20,523 nucleotides of DNA from Choristocarpus tenellus KU-1152 (lineage: Eukaryota; Phaeophyceae): positions 1 to 20,523 of the forward strand of contig CAXNAD020000391.1 of the NCBI GenBank assembly GCA_964200185.2, given 5' to 3'. The notes under the pieces are model-generated. The model was not told where the DNA came from. It did no database searches and saw only the letters and a list, made by a program, of their open reading frames with translations. The position numbers and the translations under genes were made by a program. This document shows positions 1 through 8,659 of this stretch, one piece after another (the stretch's first letter is position 1; each line of letters starts with the position of its first letter).

Positions 1-749
1 CCCCTCCCCCTCCCCTGAGATACTTTGGGACAAAAAAAAGAAAGACTTGTCTGACCTTCGACTGAAGTCGGAATTTTGGGCCAGCAGAGTCAGCACCCAG
101 CACCCATGCTCTCGTACCTCCTGCAGTTCAATAAATTGGCGTAGTACTCCAACTGTGAGGGCAATGCCACCAGACTTTCCTGTCCCACACATTAATAAAA
201 TAATAATTCAATAGTAATAACAATAATAATAATAATAATGGGCAAGGCGTCGCAAAGCACTATGACAAATATATATATATATTTTGAGCGGCAACCATTT
301 TTTTTTTCTTGCACAGAAACTCTGGTAAGAATCGGAAGAGTGAACAAAGTATCTTAGAAGTCAGAGTATCTTAGAGGGTAGAGCCGCGTCCATTTGGGGT
401 CCAAATTCCAATGTTGCGGTTTGATGTAATTTTGGTTATGGTATTTGTTAGGAAGTGTCAATATCCTTGTTTCAGACACACCTATTCATTACAAATACAT
501 TTTACCTACTCCGAAATATTTTGTGGAGTAGAAAAATGTCATGAAAAACCCATGGGAAGCCAGGCCCCAAACGGACAAACAGGGAAAAATTCTTACCCTA
601 ACCCTAAGATACTTTTTACTCATACAGGCCTTTCACAAGACAAGCTAAAAAAATCCTCCAAGCACCACAAGTAGCACCTGGATATTGGATGGACCAGTGC
701 TAGGCAAGAAAAAATATAAATACTCTCCTACCTTATCGCTAGAGCTGAG
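1..749. other. Non-coding stretch, left edge
   Basis: No convincing gene is seen here. The stretch holds C-rich sequence at the very start, AT-rich simple repeats (TAA/AAT units near 190-240 and a TA run near 271-282) and one short telomere-like run, CCCTAACCCTAA, near 596-607. An 87-codon plus-strand ORF at 411-674 has no recognisable domain and no splice context, so I treat it as chance. Confidence 0.5.
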
Positions 750-829
750 TCAAATTAGTAAATTAGTCAAATTAGTAAATTAGTCAAATTAGTCAAATTA
801 GTCAAATTAGTCAAATTCAAGTCAAATTT
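750..829. repeat. Tandem repeat, 9-bp unit TCAAATTAG
   Basis: About nine units of TCAAATTAG and the shortened form TAAATTAG run head to tail. The array lies just downstream of the proposed end of the minus-strand armadillo-like gene. No coding role is visible. Confidence 0.9.
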
Positions 830-869
830 GCTGTGCACCTTGACAATGCATATGTAGAACACTTTTTCT

Positions 870-909
870 TTTATTTCATTTTCAAGTCTTTGGTGTGTTT
901 TTTTTTATT
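870..909 (-). promoter_or_regulatory. Candidate polyadenylation signals
   Basis: On the minus strand two AATAAA hexamers occur, at 904-909 and 870-875, within about 50 nt after the proposed stop codon of the minus-strand gene (TGA at 917-919). AATAAA is the common eukaryotic signal but can occur by chance in A-rich DNA. Their use here is an inference. Confidence 0.35.
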
Positions 910-916
910 TTCCGTT

Positions 917-1026
917 TCATCCACCAAAACCCCCCAAAAGATCTCCCAAAAGAATGAAGTGTGTTGCCGACATATGCAGGCTGCCTGTGATAGCCGCACG
1001 GCAGTCATCCAATTTTTCCACAGTTA
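917..1026 (-). CDS. Putative last exon, armadillo-like gene
   Basis: Acceptor CAG before 1026. The exon takes one base from the previous exon (G|TA) and runs 36 codons to TGA at 917-919. It includes the peptide EKLDDCRAAITGSL. Two AATAAA hexamers follow. No homology is recognised beyond possible continuation of the helical repeat. An upstream CAG (before 1036) is a rival acceptor but is out of phase. Confidence 0.35.
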
Positions 1027-4000
1027 CTGACAGTTGCTGAGTTTCCTATTTGTCAGTCGCATTAGGGGCGATAGGATAGCCGGTTCCAGTTTATACCATT
1101 AAATGAGTGCCCATATGGAAGGTGTAGTTTATACCATTAACCCTTTCCCTCAACACACTCACACATAAACAAATGAAGCATGCAGTCCCCAACCCCCACC
1201 CTCCTCTATGCTACGAGAACCTACCCACTTCCAGGACATTCTGGTGACTCTTGGAGGTCAGCCTTGCTAACGCCTTGATGCCTGGCCTGCGCAGAAACTC
1301 CTCATCATGTTTCTCCAAGATAGTGAGGACTGCTTTTATACCATGGTGCTCACCCACCTCAACCAGACCTTCTCCCTCTGTGAGCAAGCACAAGGGGGGG
1401 GTGACCAAGCATAGTGTTTCATAAAACTTTTCAAATGTGGAAAAGGTTGTTTGATGGGGTTATCAAGTAGGACTCAAGTAAAGTGGCTTGTGGGGTGCAA
1501 ATGGAGTGATGATTAGGGTTAGGGAAGTGGGAGTAGGACTAAAGTAGGATCAGCAGGTTCGGTCATTGAGGGTTCAGTCAAGCGTTTGATAGGGAAAGTG
1601 GTCAGAGAGACAGGAGATATAGTCAAAGGCCCACTATCATTTGTGAAAGACAAAGTTGTATCGTATATTCGAAGGGGTGGACAAAGTGAGTACAGTACTA
1701 TCACCTGCATATGCCCGTGGTGCTTGGGGTATAGCAGTATCCACCAGGTACCCTTCAGGATACTTTAGGGCAAGGGTTAGGGCTAGGGTAATGGCAGACC
1801 TATGAAGACCCTGATACCTGCCTTACTCATAACTGTCCACCAAGCACGCATTGGATCTGTATTTGATGCTTGCTCTGCGCCTTCACGTGTATGTCAATGT
1901 GTTGGTCGTGTTGGCAACAGTCCAAAGGCAACAGTCCAAACCAGGTATATCTAGAGCATCGTTACCTTCTTCAGTGAGGGGTCGAACTTCCTTAGCTGCC
2001 CGTTCTCCTTCCTCCTCTTCCTTCGCCCCCGCCATGGCAGTCCCCACCACGTCTGCCATGCGCTTGAGACTGCGCTGATGAATCAACTTGCGATAATTTT
2101 TCTGACAGGGGGGCACATATTGAAAGACAGAGCCGTGAAGTGTGTGAGCGTGAGAAGTGATAGGTGTAAGGTAAGGGGGTATATGTGTATACAGAGAGAA
2201 GTATACGTGTATACAGAGAGAAGTATACGTGTATACAGAGAGAAGTATACGTGTATACAGAGAGAAGTATACGTGTATACAGAGAGAAGTGTGTATCAGA
2301 GAAGTGTAAAGAGACATCCCGAGCAACATCAACATCGATACTCCAAAGCATATAGATAAAATATCCACGGTAAGGTTGAAGGGTAGAGGAAATGGCTCCA
2401 AGAGCAGCATTCTAATCGTTCACATGCCACTCTTAGCAACAAGGATGCCCTCACCCTGTGATCTCTTCCATGTACCTAGATGTTGGTATCGTGCTCTAGA
2501 CGGTAAGCAATATTTATATATATATATGTGTGTGTGTGTGTCTGTGTGTTCTTGATGAGAAGTGTGTGCCCTTCTGTGTCCAGTATCCTGGAAGCGTTGA
2601 ACCAGTTTTGAGGATGGAAGAGTGCAATACTATGAAGAAAGAACTGTTTGCACAACAAGCATGTATGCCATGTCTTAGAACACTGATGGCGGTTTCTAAT
2701 ATGCCACCATGCAGTTCTGCCAATCAATATCACCGCTTTTTAGACGTCTCCGACTGCTGGAGTTGGTCCATTTTCAGACCAGTTGTTGCTCCCCAAAACA
2801 TTATTCCAAGTACTGCACATTTTGTCATGCATTCTAGCTCCACACTTACTAACCAACCTTAATCAGCTGCAGGCAAGGAAGGAGAACAGTTGCTGCAGTA
2901 GTAGGCAGACCCTGCAAAACAATGATGGAGATAACATTTATAAGTGTAGATGCAGGAGAAGAAGGAACATCCCACCTTGACTTCCTTGATGCGGCCCTCT
3001 TCGATATTCTTCTTTGTGGCTGTTTGATGTCCTTGCCATTCAGCGATTTGCTGCAGGCTAGCGATCAACAAGACACCCTGGTGCGTCCAGTCCTTTCCTT
3101 TCAAACCCGTGCAGGCAGGTTAGGGTTAGGGTTAGGGGGTAAGGAGGTGATGATGGGCCATCAAAAGTTTCGTTCCGCTGTAGCAACCATCATTGCAAAA
3201 TGTTTTTTGTTTTTTCTTGCCAGGGCTTAGGGTTAGGGTTAGGGTTACTTCCCTCGGATTGTTCCGTAAAAATGCCTTATTTTCCGCCCTTCGCATTGCT
3301 GCACTGTTCTGTATTACCACATTAACCTCCAATGCTGTGCCTGATACAAGTATTAACCATTTCTTTGCACGAATATGATCCAGAGCATGTCATTTGTGGC
3401 GCCTGCTCTAGAGAAAATATATTGTATTTTTTACACAGATTACGGATTAAAATAAAACATTCAAATTTTTCATGCACAAGGAGATATTTATTAATCGTGT
3501 TCTTTCGGTGCAAGATATCTACTTCTGTGAGTCCCCACTGACTACCAATATGGCTTCTGTTTGTATTATAACGACTCTAATTTCGAAGTGTATTTCACCC
3601 TGAATTATGTTGGCAGCAAGATCATATCACATACATACATAACCCAGGGAATGTCAACCCTCCAACTCAGACAAAAGGACAACACATAAAATGATCAAGG
3701 AGAGTATCCTCTATCCTGAGGTGTCCCTAAATGCTGTCCCCCCCCCAACACAGACACACAAGTTTCTGCTCAAAGTATTTTTTTCCCTCTCCCTCTGAAC
3801 GGTAGGTGTGTTTGTTATGTTCATACTATAACTTCTTGTGTATCTGCCACACCTCAAAGGTGTGGAAAGCACACACAATTGCTGATCTGTTAGGAGCATT
3901 CTCATCCTTGGTCTCCGTCCGCCTCCTCCTCACCTTCAAACCTCCCAGTGTGAAGTGCAACTGGGATATATCTTCTTCCAGACATCTTTTTGAGGACAGG

Positions 4001-6918
4001 ACACCCCTTGTGCATATCTTTGTCATTCCGTGGGTCTACACGATACCTCACTATGATCTGGATTACACAAAATAATAGACAGGAGAGCACAAAGTAAGGG
4101 CTTGAGAGTCACAGTGTGCTGTAGAATTAAGGGGGCATTGTAGGTTCATGTTGTGATGTGATACAGTCTTACTAATGGACCACAAAATCGAGTACAATTC
4201 TGTATAGGTGACTGGTGTGTTGCTTCTGTTGATTATGAACTGAACACACCCCTAACAGAAGTCCCATACATTGTTCCATATTAAATACAACTATTTAGGT
4301 GGCAGCTTTTTTCTCTACTGCTTATTGGGGGTATCAATCACCCTTGTTTGCGTTGTGTCAAGGAGTAGAGTGTGTCAAGGAGTAGAGTGTCTCAAGAAGT
4401 AGTAGAGTGTGTCAAGAAAGAGTAGAGTGTCGAAAAGAAGAAAATGAAGAAAGCATTGAAGAAGAGTGAGGGGTTTGGAGATGCAAACTGTACATAATAT
4501 AGATACATTTGATCACACCTGTGGGATGGCCTATCAGTTGGATTGGGTCAGCAGACTGCATTTCTGTGTAACATCCCCTACGCCGTCCTTCTTCTTCTTT
4601 AGTATAAATTATTTGTTCTTACTATTGGTGCGAATTTTGCTATTTTATTTTTTATTAAATAATTAGTGAAAATATTTGCAGCATTGACATTTGAACTGCA
4701 CTTGTGCAAAATCGCATAGAAGAAGCGATTACTTTTGATGTATGACTGTAGAGTACTACTTTTGATATGTGACTGTAGAGTACTACTTTTGATGTGTGCC
4801 TGCAGAGTACTACTTTTGATGTGTGACTGTACAAACGGGAGCATTTACACACAAAGATGCAGAGGTAGGAGAAAGAATCGATAGAGAGCTATCTCATCTT
4901 AAATGGAGTAACGTTGAATCCTTGGAGCCCCCATGAGTAGATGTGGCCTCCTGCTGCTCTGAAGAGCAACTTCACACTTGTGTGGAAGTAGATATTTATT
5001 TTCTCGTCTACCATCACTGCCTCCCAAGGGGGGTTAGCTTTATTTCAGGCATGGGAACAGGGTGTCAAAGGAGCCTAAATAAACCCCCACTCCAAGATAG
5101 GAGGACTCAAAGGGAATATTTCTTACCACTAGTATTAGCCTTTTTGTGATACCAACCAATAACGTGCTATCAACCTTTTCCTTTCAATCCTCCTACTTCT
5201 CCCTCTGTAAATTCAGTATGATAACTTGCATACCCACTGGTCAAATGGAAAATCAGTCATACCTGGCCATCTTCTTCCTGCTCTATTGCCCACACCACAG
5301 CCTCCATGTCGACCCATGTACTACCTATCCTCTCTGGGGGCTGGTAGACAACCACTTTGTGCCCAATGCAGATAAGGTTAGGGTGTGCGTGTGTCACCTG
5401 AGGGAAAATTTGCATTGGGGTGTGCGTCTGCATGTTGTTTTTGTCCCTGGGGGCTACGCATCTTGTCCTATAGTAATTATCCTCTCTCTATCAACAGCAC
5501 CAAAGCACACTGTGGTATCACCAACAAATACTGTTGAAGGATGTTAGCATCAACATCGTACGGCCCGGGCAACTTGACTTGTACATAAGCACAACTTGAC
5601 TTGTACATGCAAAGCACTGTCCGAGCAGTGGATACTAGAGAGAGAAAATTGCCTACTTGACTCCAAAAAATTGCCAAATGCCAGAGGGTGTATCATAGAG
5701 TAATACAGTGAATTGCCCCCAAGTGTTGTAAAAGGAAAACAGGATTTGCGAAGCCAGGGACCCTGAGCAGGGGTTTTTTTGCTGGTCAATGGATGTGGAT
5801 ATGAGCGAGTACAACGAATACGCTGTGTTCTTCCAAGCAATATCTATATTACGTTTTTCTTCTTCCAAATCTGTTCCATTTTTTTACAGATTCTCTTTGA
5901 CAGTTCAATAGAACACATAAAAGAACAGTAACAATACAGAATATGTAGTACAATAACAATAACTCGCTTTTCGGAATAGTAATTGGATAAACGGAGCCAA
6001 AAATTGTCGTAGACAAGGGAAGTTGTACGTTAGAGCAATAGCAATCGGGCTTGAACGCTTACTCGACATGACAGACTTTATGAAGCAGAAATGACCCCGA
6101 AGCTGTAATGGATGAATGTTCGGTATGGGTCAAATGCAACAAAAAAAAGTCGGGGAGGCAATACTAACACTCAGCGTTGCGTTATCCAACATGTGAAACT
6201 GTCAGCAACAGACCTGAGATTTATCAGGGTTCATCTTAAATAATATGTAATGTAGAACTGCAACAAGGTACTGCGCCGGGCAATACTGCATCAAACAGAA
6301 ACAGGCACACATTATCCGGACTACTTGCGAAGAGGAAGATGTGCGTGTTGAAAAAACAACCAGGGTGCAAAACAGTGGTTGCACTTGCCTCTTGGTATGG
6401 ATCAACCAAAAAGGGATGCATAGCTTTCCTCCCTATTTTATTCGTAGATGAGCGTTTTTCATATGTTTGTATTGTATCTCCTCCATCTGAACTATCACCA
6501 TGCCTTGACTTCCTCTTGGCAAAGCTTTCAGCGTCATGCAGTGCATCTTCGTGACCATACTGTGGCTTTAGCACGTGCTCGTGTTTATCTAGCAAAACAC
6601 AGCTCACCATCGCTGATGCAGAACCAGCAGTCCGTGGGTAGTCTGTTGGGGGAAAGAAGAACTCTGTCACATCTGGCGGACATTCCCACACAAGCTGTCA
6701 GGAGAGGGATCGGAATAGGAAACTCATCAGACAAGTTGGAAACTCATGAAACATACCAAAGGGCACACATGTGTTTGAGAGATGTGTTAGACATGAGTAT
6801 CCCGGGTTTTTTGCTACCTGTATTGAGCCAACATAGTTGTAGTGTCTGCCCTCCTCCATTCAGAGATGCAACATTGCCATTGAAACAAATAGTGTGTTCA
6901 TAAATAAAAATTAAGTAG
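917..6918 (-). CDS. Multi-exon gene with armadillo-like C-terminal repeats (model)
   Basis: Proposed minus-strand gene of at least twelve exons: 6918-6818, 6642-6389, 6102-6063, 5354-5263, 5020-4913, 4057-3934, 3097-2976, 2911-2854, 2716-2631, 2074-1966, 1377-1225, 1026-917. They join to about 450 codons in one open frame over eleven introns of about 60-860 nt. The N-terminal part seen is unassigned. The C-terminal part has two similar helical units, one starting HGGILETAISVLRHG and one HHGIKAVLTILEKH, each followed by a second amphipathic helix (FFIRSLKRMADV; PGIKALARLTSK), as in armadillo/HEAT repeats. Such proteins are usually soluble scaffolds that bind partner proteins; the partner is unknown. 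An acidic linker (KEEEEGERAAKEV) separates the units. Some splice sites were chosen because the phase agreed, so the linkage is partly circular. The true start may be further upstream, perhaps the ATG at 9507. Confidence 0.5.
1225..1377 (-). CDS. Exon with armadillo-like repeat
   Basis: The acceptor is CTCACAG and the donor is G|GTAGGT. The exon encodes EVGEHHGIKAVLTILEKH and then RRPGIKALARLTSKSHQNVL. The glycine followed by hydrophobics at i, i+3 and i+4, then a second helix, is the armadillo/HEAT layout. The exon starts with AG, which completes a codon begun by the G ending the 2074-1966 exon (GAG, Glu). This is the most convincing exon of the left gene. Confidence 0.7.
1378..1965 (-). other. 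Intron with two telomere-like runs
   Basis: Donor G|GTAACG at 1965 and acceptor CTCACAG at 1378. Two runs, at 1513-1525 and 1764-1790, read CCCTAACCC or close variants on the sense (minus) strand. The nearer one lies about 140 nt before the acceptor. Small ORFs here on both strands (for example 1519-1710 and 1586-1768) show no domain. Confidence 0.5.
1966..2074 (-). CDS. Exon with acidic linker, armadillo-like gene
   Basis: Acceptor ATTCATCAG, donor GAAG|GTAACG. The exon encodes RSLKRMADVVGTAMAG followed by the charged stretch KEEEEGERAAKEVRPLTEE. Its first helix aligns with the second helix of a repeat begun in the 2716-2631 exon. It ends in phase 1, matching the next exon. Confidence 0.6.
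2184..2293. repeat. Tandem repeat, 22-bp unit with GTATAC palindromes
   Basis: About five copies of a 22-bp unit, GTATACAGAGAGAAGTATAC plus GT, lie inside the intron between exons 2716-2631 and 2074-1966. Each unit is bounded by the palindrome GTATAC. The array opens long chance reading frames on both strands (1883-2410, 1992-2351, 2078-2359), which I do not regard as genes. Confidence 0.9.
2513..2542. repeat. TA then TG dinucleotide microsatellite
   Basis: A short TATATA run passes directly into a TG run on the plus strand, within the same intron as the 22-bp array. It is a simple repeat with no coding meaning. Confidence 0.85.
2631..2716 (-). CDS. Exon with first half of an armadillo-like repeat
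   Basis: Acceptor TTGGCAG, donor ATA|GTATTG. The exon encodes ELHGGILETAISVLRHG and continues to NSSFFI. Joined to the 2074-1966 exon it gives a complete two-helix repeat parallel to the one in 1377-1225. The exon opens with AA, which completes GAA after the G of the preceding exon. The frame stays open past the donor, so the 3' end is less certain. Confidence 0.5.
2854..2911 (-). CDS. Small exon, armadillo-like gene
   Basis: The acceptor is strong (ATTGTTTTGCAG). The exon is 58 nt long and encodes GLPTTAATVLLPCLQLIKV. The donor used is G|GTTAGT; a better-looking GTAAGT lies 4 nt downstream but would create a stop codon at the junction. The leucine-rich helix fits the repeat region. Confidence 0.45.
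2976..3097 (-). CDS. Exon, start of the helical-repeat region
   Basis: Donor AAG|GTGGGA. The acceptor is taken as GAAAG before 3097, which joins G|GA to the previous exon. It encodes THQGVLLIASLQQIAEWQG and ends in EEGRIKEVK. The only open frame is the one given. A triple CCCTAA run reads on the sense strand 21-41 nt upstream of the acceptor. Confidence 0.6.
3118..3247. repeat. Two telomere-like (TTAGGG)3 runs
   Basis: Perfect runs of about three TTAGGG units lie at 3118-3138 and 3227-3247, both in plus orientation, so CCCTAA on the sense strand of the minus-strand gene. Both are inside the intron between exons 4057-3934 and 3097-2976. They are too short and too internal to be a chromosome end. 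Confidence 0.9.
3140..3933 (-). other. Intron of the minus-strand gene
   Basis: No exon is supported between the donor at 3933 and the acceptor at 3098. The stretch is AT-rich with poly-T and poly-C runs. ORFs of 61-69 codons on both strands here show no domain. Confidence 0.4.
3934..4057 (-). CDS. Internal exon, armadillo-like gene
   Basis: Acceptor TGTAATCCAG, donor GAAG|GTGAGG, both near consensus. The exon encodes IIVRYRVDPRNDKDMHKG, then CPVLKK and a segment ending HTGRFE. The HKGCPVLK part is faintly like the end of prolyl 4-hydroxylases, but the Fe-binding residues and the usual neighbouring motifs are absent, so I do not assign that function. Confidence 0.6.
4354..4431. repeat. Imperfect tandem repeat (GTGTCAAGGAGTAGAGT unit)
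   Basis: About four imperfect copies of a 17-20 bp unit lie inside the intron upstream of exon 4057-3934. Later copies carry small insertions (AGTAGTAG). Confidence 0.8.
4731..4831. repeat. Tandem repeat, 27-28 bp unit
   Basis: Nearly four copies of a unit containing ACTTTTGATGTGTGACTGTA then GAGTACT. Minus-strand ORFs of 65-81 codons across it (4599-4844, 4655-4852) exist only because the unit lacks stops in those frames. It lies in an intron or just outside an exon of the left gene. Confidence 0.9.
4913..5020 (-). CDS. Internal exon, armadillo-like gene (3' end uncertain)
   Basis: The acceptor CCCCCTTGGGAG precedes GCAGTG. The exon encodes VMVDEKINIYFHTSVKLLF and then RAAGGHIYSWGLQG. The frame runs on to TAG at 4889-4891, so it could be a terminal exon. 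A weak donor (AAC|GTTACT at 4912) or an earlier one (AGT|GTGAAG) would join it in phase to the 4057 exon. It joins exon 5354-5263 in phase 0. Confidence 0.45.
5263..5354 (-). CDS. Internal exon, armadillo-like gene
   Basis: The donor is excellent (CAG|GTATGA). The acceptor CACAAAG lies about 21 nt after a sense-strand CCCTAACC. The exon encodes VVYQPPERIGSTWVDMEAVV followed by WAIEQEEDGQ. No domain is recognised. Confidence 0.6.
5530..5912. other. Unassigned stretch with weak ORFs on both strands
   Basis: A 71-codon minus ORF (5653-5868) and a 40-codon plus ORF starting ATGGATGTGGATATGAGC near 5790 both look moderately protein-like. A good plus-strand acceptor (TTTTTTTACAG) ends at 5889. Nothing decides between them. 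A 22-bp near-duplicate (AACTTGACTTGTACAT) occurs at 5570-5608. Confidence 0.3.
6063..6102 (-). CDS. Possible 40-nt micro-exon
   Basis: Flanked by a good acceptor (CATCCATTACAG) and a strong donor (GA|GTAAGC). In phase with its neighbours it encodes LRGHFCFIKSVMS and gives A|TG to the 5354 exon. It is too short to judge by coding content; the splice signals carry the call. Confidence 0.35.
6389..6642 (-). CDS. Long internal exon, hydrophilic protein segment
   Basis: The acceptor is very good (TTTCCCCCAACAG). There are 84 codons, including LDKHEHVLKPQYGHEDALHD and a charged Ser/Lys/Asp-rich part ending MHPFLVDPYQE. The end is placed at GAG|GCAAGT, the classic GC-AG donor, because it joins in phase to the 6102 exon. 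The frame stays open to 6236, so a read-through terminal exon is the alternative. No domain is recognised. Overlapping plus-strand ORFs at 6339-6903 look like its shadows. Confidence 0.6.
6818..6918 (-). CDS. Putative exon upstream of the 6.4-6.6 kb exon
   Basis: Acceptor CTCTCTAG in a C/T-rich tract, donor ACAG|GTAGCA. The exon encodes TICFNGNVASLNGGG followed by QTLQLCWLNT. The final G joins AC of the next exon to make Asp. The 5' limit is uncertain. A further candidate upstream exon (7041-6965, FASEEASCLNIFLST) meets it only if an AT|GTGTGG donor and a 36-nt intron are accepted. Confidence 0.4.
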
Positions 6919-7049
6919 CTAGAGAGTACTTAGAGAGAGGGCTGTAACCACACATGTGTCCAACCTGTGGTGAAGGGATCAAGGACATCAATTTTGTGGA
7001 CAAAAATATATTCAAACAAGAAGCTTCCTCACTGGCGAAGACTGCAAAG

Positions 7050-8272
7050 TGTCAGTGAGCTCAGGATTAAAAAGCAAAGATAACACTTTCAACCAAGTGT
7101 TGCCAGAAATACAAAATCTCCGATTGTTCCCAATAGATAAGTTATTACATATCTGAATGACACACTTTGGCGTTTGGTGTGTTCGGTCAGTGGTCAAACA
7201 AAAACGTTCCCCATCACCCTATATCTGAATTTACCAGTGTCACCAATATGAACCGTATGATTCTGTGGTGGCGTGGTTCACTCAGGCAAGGGTGGTGAAC
7301 AGAATCACCGGGCAAGACACAGACCAGACGAACCAAGACAAATCGTAAACGACAGGACAACATTAAGGCTGGACAAGTGCAAAGACTGCCAGCAATTGCA
7401 GAAAATTGTGGAGTGATGAGCATCTCATGAGAGCAGGATGATCAGAATGTCAAGACATGACAACAAAGAGAGTCTTTGGTATTTGACATCTCTGATTGAA
7501 GAGTATCCACTACTTGCAGGGTTGATCACTTGAAAGATCCCACTCCTCAATTATTCGAAAGACCCTCCACTGGAATCAGGGATTCCTCACAAGAAACCTC
7601 AATCAGTATGACGGTATATAACATACTTCAATTAGCCAAAGAAAACAAGAGATACCCAGTTTTTGGTCATTTTGCATTTTAAGCCAGTTTTTCAGTCTTT
7701 TGCGAATTCACCCATGTTTCTATGGATGAAGTTTTTAAGTTTGACTTGAGAGGGTTTATTGTTTATTGCTTGAAAGATTTCAATGTAATTTGGAAAATTC
7801 CTAAACGCTTTTGTAAGAAAAGAGGAATTTTGCACATATTTGTCGAGATCCTTAAAATACAACTTTGGGTACCTCTCGCTTACTTTGACTCAATAACGAT
7901 ATGATAGCAGATAACCCTGCTTTCCATATCAATTGATTGCCATGGTACCTGACAACATGACATACATGGTGTAAGGTTGGTAAGGTCAAACCCTAGGAAT
8001 CAGTTGATCGTACTATGTGTTTTTGATGTACAGTATTGCATAACTAAGGACAACAATTATATGCCTAGCACAACTGTAGTGGGATAAAGTAATTGCCACT
8101 CGTAGCATTGTTTTTCGAATGTCATCCCATACTTTCACAGCATGTAGTATCTTGGTTGCTTACAGGAAGGCATGGCACTATGAAATTGATTGGCTGGATT
8201 GTTAAAAAGTATTAATGGTCAAAATCTTCTCCATCATGAGGTCATCAGAGTTCGGAACAACTATGTACCTAC
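7050..8272. other. Unassigned stretch with one dispersed repeat copy
   Basis: No exon is firmly supported. ORFs of 60-69 codons on both strands (7214-7423 minus, 7722-7904 plus) are unassigned, and a basic plus-strand frame near 7295-7425 is also open. The copy of a dispersed repeat at 7650-7890 explains the 7722-7904 ORF. Confidence 0.4.
7650..7890. repeat. Dispersed repeat, copy A
   Basis: This aligns with 19532-19741 in the same orientation. Shared blocks include CATTTTGCATT.TAAGCCAGT near the left end, ACCCAT.TTT in the middle, and GTACCTCT followed by TTTGACTC at the right end. Substitutions and small gaps show that the copies are old. I see no terminal repeats or coding content; it may be a SINE- or MITE-derived family. 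Confidence 0.7.
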
Positions 8273-8369
8273 CCGGGTTAGCGCCTTGTGTACTCCAACA
8301 GCAGCTTTTTCAATATAACATCGGTCGGATTTTGCCCCAAACAATGGGTGTATGTGTGGGGGTGGGGGG
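8273..8369 (-). CDS. Candidate exon upstream in the left gene
   Basis: The donor is strong (CGG|GTAGGT). The acceptor CTAG follows a CCTAAGCCTAAG-type tract. The 32 codons include HPLFGAKSDRCYIEKAAVGV. It would accept GG|C from the 9507-9209 exon in phase. The first part is P/H-rich simple sequence, so the true start may be further in. Another frame ends in a stop (QNPTDVILKKLLLEYTRR). Confidence 0.3.
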
Positions 8370-8373
8370 CTAG

Positions 8374-8412
8374 TCTTGGACTTAGGCTTGGACTTAGGCT
8401 TAGGCTTAGGAT
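8374..8412. repeat. TTAGGC-type degenerate telomere-like tract
   Basis: CTTAGGCTTAGGCTTAGG and interspersed CTTGGA units form a short hexamer-like tract. On the minus strand it reads CCTAAG and lies just upstream of a candidate acceptor. Confidence 0.7.
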
Positions 8413-8659
8413 TTGAGTAAAAAAATGACAAGTCTCTCCATTATATGACCAATCCATCAAACACATGCAGGGCAGGATGAGTAAGGCACTGACCCTGATT
8501 AGAATACTGGAGGTTTGGTCAAGGTTAACATATGATATCATGGGTCAATTGAAGGTTCGAATAATTAAAAAGAGGCACCACAAAGAAAAGCAAACAACAT
8601 GGAAGAAAGAAAGAGAAGAGACTAGAGCACACAGCGAGAAAAGGTTCATCTAACAGGCT

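Noticed and set aside
1883-2410. 175-codon minus ORF and two other long ORFs over the 22-bp array
   Set aside because: Their length comes from a repeat unit without stops. The only credible coding part is the 2074-1966 exon.
3118-3247. Chromosome end (telomere) in the window
   Set aside because: Runs have only about two to three units, are scattered, occur in both orientations across the window and lie between exons. They are interstitial.
3934-4057. Prolyl 4-hydroxylase C-terminal exon
   Set aside because: HKGCPVLK is only a weak resemblance. No HxD...H iron-binding exons or other family motifs are found nearby, and the exon joins in phase to the armadillo-like repeats.
4599-4852. Minus-strand ORFs of repetitive peptide over the 28-bp array
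   Set aside because: Pure translation of a tandem repeat, with no splice context.
5523-5600. VDEANIETHG-type catalytic block of LacZ near 5.55 kb (minus)
   Set aside because: The peptide there (PYDVDANILQQ) only superficially matches and lacks the conserved Glu and the H-G that follow.
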